The notes under the pieces are model-generated. The model did no database searches. It was not told where the DNA came from and saw only the letters and a list, made by a program, of their open reading frames with translations. A stretch of DNA of 64,000 bases from Pelagibacteraceae bacterium AG-359-E06. GTDB taxonomy: Bacteria > Pseudomonadota > Alphaproteobacteria > Pelagibacterales > Pelagibacteraceae. Below are positions 60,877-64,000 of the stretch, one piece after another. A program made the translations under genes and the position numbers. Position 1 is the stretch's first letter. The number at the start of each line of letters is the position of its first letter. Where the stretch lies: positions 16,059-80,058 of the forward strand of contig QCET01000004.1 of assembly GCA_003280495.1 (NCBI GenBank), read 5' to 3'.

Positions 60877-61725
60877 TTATGATAATTTTTGATATCTATA
60901 TGAAGATGCAGGATAAACTCCTAAAATATCTAACTTTTCAGTTTGCTTTTTTAAATCATTAAGTGAATCTGAAATTTTAGGATCATCTGGATGTCCTTCC
61001 ATATCAACATAAAATATGGCCTGAACAAAACTATTATCCAATGAAAAACTCTCTAATTTCGTTAAATTTATAGAATTTTTTGCAAATCCTCCTAAGCATT
61101 TATGCAATGCTCCTGGAATTGATTTTAATTTAAAAATACAGGTTGTTATGTATTTTTTATTTTTTTCAAAGTTCTCATCTTCACTTGAATTATCCATTAC
61201 AAGAAAACGTGTAGTATTTCCTTCCATATCTTCAAAATTATTTTGCAATATTTTTAATTTATATATTTCAGCCGAGATAGATGAAGCAATTACAGCTATC
61301 GTGTCATCGGGGTTCTCTGATAATAATTTAGCAGATCCAGCAGTATCTGCGGTAATTACAGGTATAAGATTATTGGAATGAATATTTTTTTGACATTGAC
61401 TAATCGCGTGTGAATGACTTTTAACGTACTTAATTTTATTTATGTTACTACTAGGATTTGATATAAGACAGTGTTCTATTCTTAAAAAATGTTCACGTAT
61501 AATTTTAGGCTTATATTTAACAAGCAATGAGTGAACATCTACAACTCTTCCAGCTAAAGAATTCTCAATTGGAATTACGGTTTTAATATTTTTATCTGAT
61601 TTTATTAAAGCAAACACATCTTCAAAGGTTTTACAAGGTGAGATATCAACATTACCAAATATTTCTTTAGCCGCTAGATGAGAGTATGCTCCTAATTCTC
61701 CTTGTATTGCAATTTTGGTTTTCAT
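60877..61725 (-). CDS. pheA: Prephenate dehydratase
   Basis: A 282-residue enzyme for phenylalanine synthesis: catalytic domain with IAIQGELGAYSH, IPIENSLAGRV and NTTRFLVM (Thr-Arg-Phe motif), and C-terminal ACT domain with FKLKSIPGALHKCL and LESFSLD for feedback by Phe. No chorismate mutase part. ATGA overlap with kdsB, a common alphaproteobacterial pairing. Confidence 0.95.
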   Translation of the reverse strand: MKTKIAIQGELGAYSHLAAKEIFGNVDISPCKTFEDVFALIKSDKNIKTVIPIENSLAGRVVDVHSLLVKYKPKIIREHFLRIEHCLISNPSSNINKIKYVKSHSHAISQCQKNIHSNNLIPVITADTAGSAKLLSENPDDTIAVIASSISAEIYKLKILQNNFEDMEGNTTRFLVMDNSSEDENFEKNKKYITTCIFKLKSIPGALHKCLGGFAKNSINLTKLESFSLDNSFVQAIFYVDMEGHPDDPKISDSLNDLKKQTEKLDILGVYPASSYRYQKLS

Positions 61726-62447
61726 TTTAGCAATTTTCTAATATTGTTTAGATCCTCTACTGTATCAACACTTAACGGATTATATTTTGTTAACCCTATT
61801 TTTATATCAATATTGTTATCAATCAACCTCATTTGCTCTAAACTACGGCTAATTTCATTTTTAGATTTTTTAAGATCAACAAATTTTTTAAGCATACTTT
61901 TACGAAAAGCATATATACCAATATGATGATAAATATTAGTATTATTTTTTTCTGGCGTTCTAAAAAAGTCAATAGCAGAGTTAAATTGCCCATGATCTAA
62001 AGGTTTGGATGTTCTAACTTTAACAACATTTGGGTTATTATAATCTTCTTTTTTAATATTCCCAGCGATAGTAGCAACCTCAATGTTTGAATTTTTAATC
62101 ATAAATTCATTTAATTTATTTATTGTATTCTTATTTATATTTGGCATATCCCCTTGAATATTTATGATGATGTCATATTGATTTTGAATTTTATTTAAAG
62201 CTTCGAAAATTCTATCAGTTCCATTAGTATGATGATTTCCGGTTTTAATTACCTCACCTTGATTTTTAATTATAATATTTGAAATTTCATCATCTGGAGT
62301 TGCAACGTAAACTTTTTTAATATCTGACTTCTGTGAGTTTTTTAGCACATGCAATATTAAAGGTAATCCATTTATATCAAGTAATGGTTTATTTGGTAAT
62401 CTTTTTGCTTTCAAATGAGAAGGTATGATTATTACAGATTTTTCCAT
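61722..62447 (-). CDS. kdsB: 3-deoxy-manno-octulosonate cytidylyltransferase
   Basis: A 241-residue CMP-Kdo synthetase: IIPSHLKAKRLPNKPL (nucleotide site), VYVATPDDEI, NIQGDMPNI, and YHHIGIYAFRK. Activates Kdo for LPS and links with kdsD and lptCB at 9-12 kb. Divergent from the cytochrome gene. Confidence 0.95.
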   Translation of the reverse strand: MEKSVIIIPSHLKAKRLPNKPLLDINGLPLILHVLKNSQKSDIKKVYVATPDDEISNIIIKNQGEVIKTGNHHTNGTDRIFEALNKIQNQYDIIINIQGDMPNINKNTINKLNEFMIKNSNIEVATIAGNIKKEDYNNPNVVKVRTSKPLDHGQFNSAIDFFRTPEKNNTNIYHHIGIYAFRKSMLKKFVDLKKSKNEISRSLEQMRLIDNNIDIKIGLTKYNPLSVDTVEDLNNIRKLLK

Positions 62448-62523
62448 ATTTTATAAGTGCGACATCTATATCTTTAGATTTTACTCTCAATATTAAATGA
62501 AATAATATAAGAATTAACTTTAA

Positions 62524-63069
62524 ATGGATAGTTTTGAATTTAATAAAATCGCTGCAGCTATATTAATTGTTGCACTTCTTTTTATTGGAATTAAGGAAAT
62601 AGCAAACTCAATATATAATGTAGATAAACTAGAAAAGTCAGCATATAAAGTTGAAGGTTTAGAAGATACTGATGATAATAAAGTTCAAAAACCAAAAAAA
62701 GTAGTCGAAAACTTAAAACCAATAACTCCATTACTTGCGTCTGCAAACATAGAAAGTGGTGAAAAAATATTTAAAAAATGTGCTGCTTGTCATAGTATTC
62801 AAAAAGGTGGTGATAATCGTATAGGGCCTGCTTTATGGAATGTGGTTGACAGAAAAGTAGGTTCCTTAGACGGTTTTAAATATTCAGTTGCTCTAAAAAA
62901 TTATAACAAAAATTGGACATATGAAGAGCTTAATGGTTTTTTACATAAACCCTTAAAGTATATAAAGGGTACTAAAATGGCATTTGCTGGGCTAAGAAAA
63001 GAAATGGATAGAGCGAATATTATTGCTTATTTAAATAGTATGGGTGATAGTCCAAAGTCTTTAAAGTAA
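62524..63069 (+). CDS. Membrane-anchored cytochrome c (CycM/c552-like)
   Basis: A 181-residue protein with an N-terminal uncleaved membrane helix (AAAILIVALLFIGIKEI, about residues 8-24), a linker rich in Lys/Pro, and a class I haem domain: KKCAACHSIQKGG, GPALWNVVDRKVG, and KGTKMAFAGL (Met ligand). It likely carries electrons between bc1 and the terminal oxidase. Divergent from kdsB, a typical alphaproteobacterial place for it. Confidence 0.92.
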   Translation: MDSFEFNKIAAAILIVALLFIGIKEIANSIYNVDKLEKSAYKVEGLEDTDDNKVQKPKKVVENLKPITPLLASANIESGEKIFKKCAACHSIQKGGDNRIGPALWNVVDRKVGSLDGFKYSVALKNYNKNWTYEELNGFLHKPLKYIKGTKMAFAGLRKEMDRANIIAYLNSMGDSPKSLK

Positions 63070-63098
63070 TAAACAAATTAATAAAACCAGTTTAATTA

Positions 63099-64000
63099 AT
63101 GAAGTCCAAATTTAAATATTTTATTGATCAAAGATCTATAAGAATGTTTTTTCTGGGTTTCTCTGCAGGGTTACCGTTGCTCCTTGTTTTCTCTACTCTC
63201 TCGGTTTGGTTAACAAAAGCTGATATTGAAAGAAGCACGATTACACTTTTTAGCTGGGTTGGTTTTGCCTATTCCTTTAAATTTCTTTGGACACCAATAG
63301 TAGATCATTTTAAATTACCATTTTCTGACAATTTTGGTCATAGAAAATCGTGGTTATTCTTTTCTCAAATAATGATTATTTTTTCTCTTATTTTAGCGTC
63401 TTTTTCAGATCCAAATCTAAGTTTATTTTTTATGGTAATATCTTTTATATTAATTGCATTTTCTAGTGCAACACAAGATATTGTTATTGATGCATACAGA
63501 ATTGAATCAGTTAGTCAAAAACTTCAAGGGGCTTTATCCTCTATGTACTTGGCTGGTTATAGAATCGCAATGATAGTATCCGGTGCTGGTAGTCTATGGT
63601 TTGTTTCAATACAGTCAGGCGAAACATATTTATTAGATAGCTGGCAATTTGTATATAGAATTATGGCATTGTTTATGATTATTGGTATCGTCACTACGAT
63701 ATTATCTAAAGAACCTAATATAAAAAGAAAAATAACAGGTTCAAGTAGTGACCAAATTAAATTTATATTTTCTATTTTGACATCAATAGCAATATTTTTC
63801 ATTATTTATCTTAATTTTCCTAAATTATCTTATGAAAATAAATTATTAAATTTCTCATATGATCTTATAAAAATTTTCATTTCATTTATTTCAATTGTAT
63901 TGTTCTTAAATGTTTTTGTTAAAATCAATTTTATAAAAACAGATAAAGCAAAGATTGCTTACATACATCCCATCTTAGATTTTGTTAAAAGATATAACAA
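63099..64000 (+). CDS. ampG: AmpG-like muropeptide permease (partial, runs off the right edge)
   Basis: An open frame from ATG 63099 to the window end, 300 codons without a stop. FLGFSAGLPLLLVFSTLSVWL at the start and SSATQDIVIDAYRIE are signature parts of AmpG, an MFS carrier that brings GlcNAc-anhydroMurNAc peptides back into the cell for recycling. Six or more membrane segments seen; the rest lies outside. It starts 30 bases after the cytochrome stop and is probably co-transcribed. Confidence 0.9.
   Translation, partial: MKSKFKYFIDQRSIRMFFLGFSAGLPLLLVFSTLSVWLTKADIERSTITLFSWVGFAYSFKFLWTPIVDHFKLPFSDNFGHRKSWLFFSQIMIIFSLILASFSDPNLSLFFMVISFILIAFSSATQDIVIDAYRIESVSQKLQGALSSMYLAGYRIAMIVSGAGSLWFVSIQSGETYLLDSWQFVYRIMALFMIIGIVTTILSKEPNIKRKITGSSSDQIKFIFSILTSIAIFFIIYLNFPKLSYENKLLNFSYDLIKIFISFISIVLFLNVFVKINFIKTDKAKIAYIHPILDFVKRYN

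Noticed and set aside
63557..63802. 81-codon minus-strand frame at the right end
   Set aside because: Antisense to the partial ampG, which has clear AmpG motifs.
1..64000. tRNA genes, rRNA genes, CRISPR arrays, transposons, prophage
   Set aside because: Looked for by eye in the gaps and not seen; an exact tRNAscan-type search was not possible.

Overview
The window is an AT-rich, very tightly packed chromosomal segment of an alphaproteobacterium, most likely from the SAR11 (Pelagibacterales) group or a close relative. This assignment is inferred, not proven. It rests on the low GC content, lysine/asparagine/isoleucine-rich proteins, and alphaproteobacterial gene order (TIGR02300 next to aroA-cmk-rpsA-ihfB; pyrF-trpFBA-accD-folC; rpmH-rnpA-yidD-yidC-argB-dapDE; truA-fmt-def; recR-ybaB-dnaX-ffs; pheA-kdsB-cytochrome c). 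Intergenic gaps are mostly only tens of bases. Many neighbours overlap by 1-4 bases, and several convergent genes meet stop codon to stop codon. No phage, plasmid, insertion sequence or CRISPR was seen. The only non-coding stretch above 300 bases is 25245-25756.

Layout. 1-7 kb: a partial hydrolase, a Rossmann epimerase, and glutamate synthase (gltD-gltB). 7-12 kb: uppP, an NDUFA9-like protein, a ribonuclease D-like exonuclease, then kpsF-lptC-lptB for Kdo/LPS supply and export. 12-22 kb: a fused aroA-cmk, rpsA, ihfB, pyrF, trpF, trpB, trpA, accD, folC and a periplasmic phosphatase. 22-31 kb: trxA, sbcB, rmuC, an unusual structured-RNA region, selO, small membrane proteins, mntR, a polysaccharide deacetylase and an AEC transporter. 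31-35 kb: gloA, then a cytochrome c / Tat subunit / GMC flavoprotein operon behind a Fur-like palindrome. 35-46 kb: nnr, an MFS carrier, a CDGSH protein, two tiny membrane proteins, two tandem ammonium transporters, a hydroxylase, an MBL hydrolase, a family 5 uracil-DNA glycosylase, a CBS protein and sodB. 47-54 kb: the rpmH-rnpA-yidD-yidC-argB-nucleotidase-dapD-dapE-histone-deacetylase-like run. 54-64 kb: acetoacetyl-CoA synthetase, truA-fmt-def, recR-ybaB-dnaX, the SRP RNA, pheA-kdsB, a membrane cytochrome c and a partial ampG.

Functional picture: a free-living aerobic heterotroph geared for nitrogen capture (two Amt transporters feeding GOGAT). It makes its own Trp, Lys, Arg and Phe precursors. 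It oxidises an unidentified small alcohol or sugar in the periplasm through a flavoprotein-cytochrome relay.

Most interesting points: (1) TrpA and TrpB have both lost the residues that form their allosteric salt bridge (alpha D56 to A, beta K167 to V), and several TrpB active-site residues are changed while the PLP lysine is kept; (2) an unassigned RNA of about 200 nt at 25441-25640 has two equal hairpins whose 18-nt loops are complementary over 7 bases, plus a GNRA hairpin and a terminator; (3) LptB carries an N-terminal extension of three 12-residue repeats, in a locus lacking the expected lptA; (4) a perfect terminator hairpin lies inside a lipoprotein signal-peptide coding region; (5) two translation-coupled membrane microproteins sit before amt.
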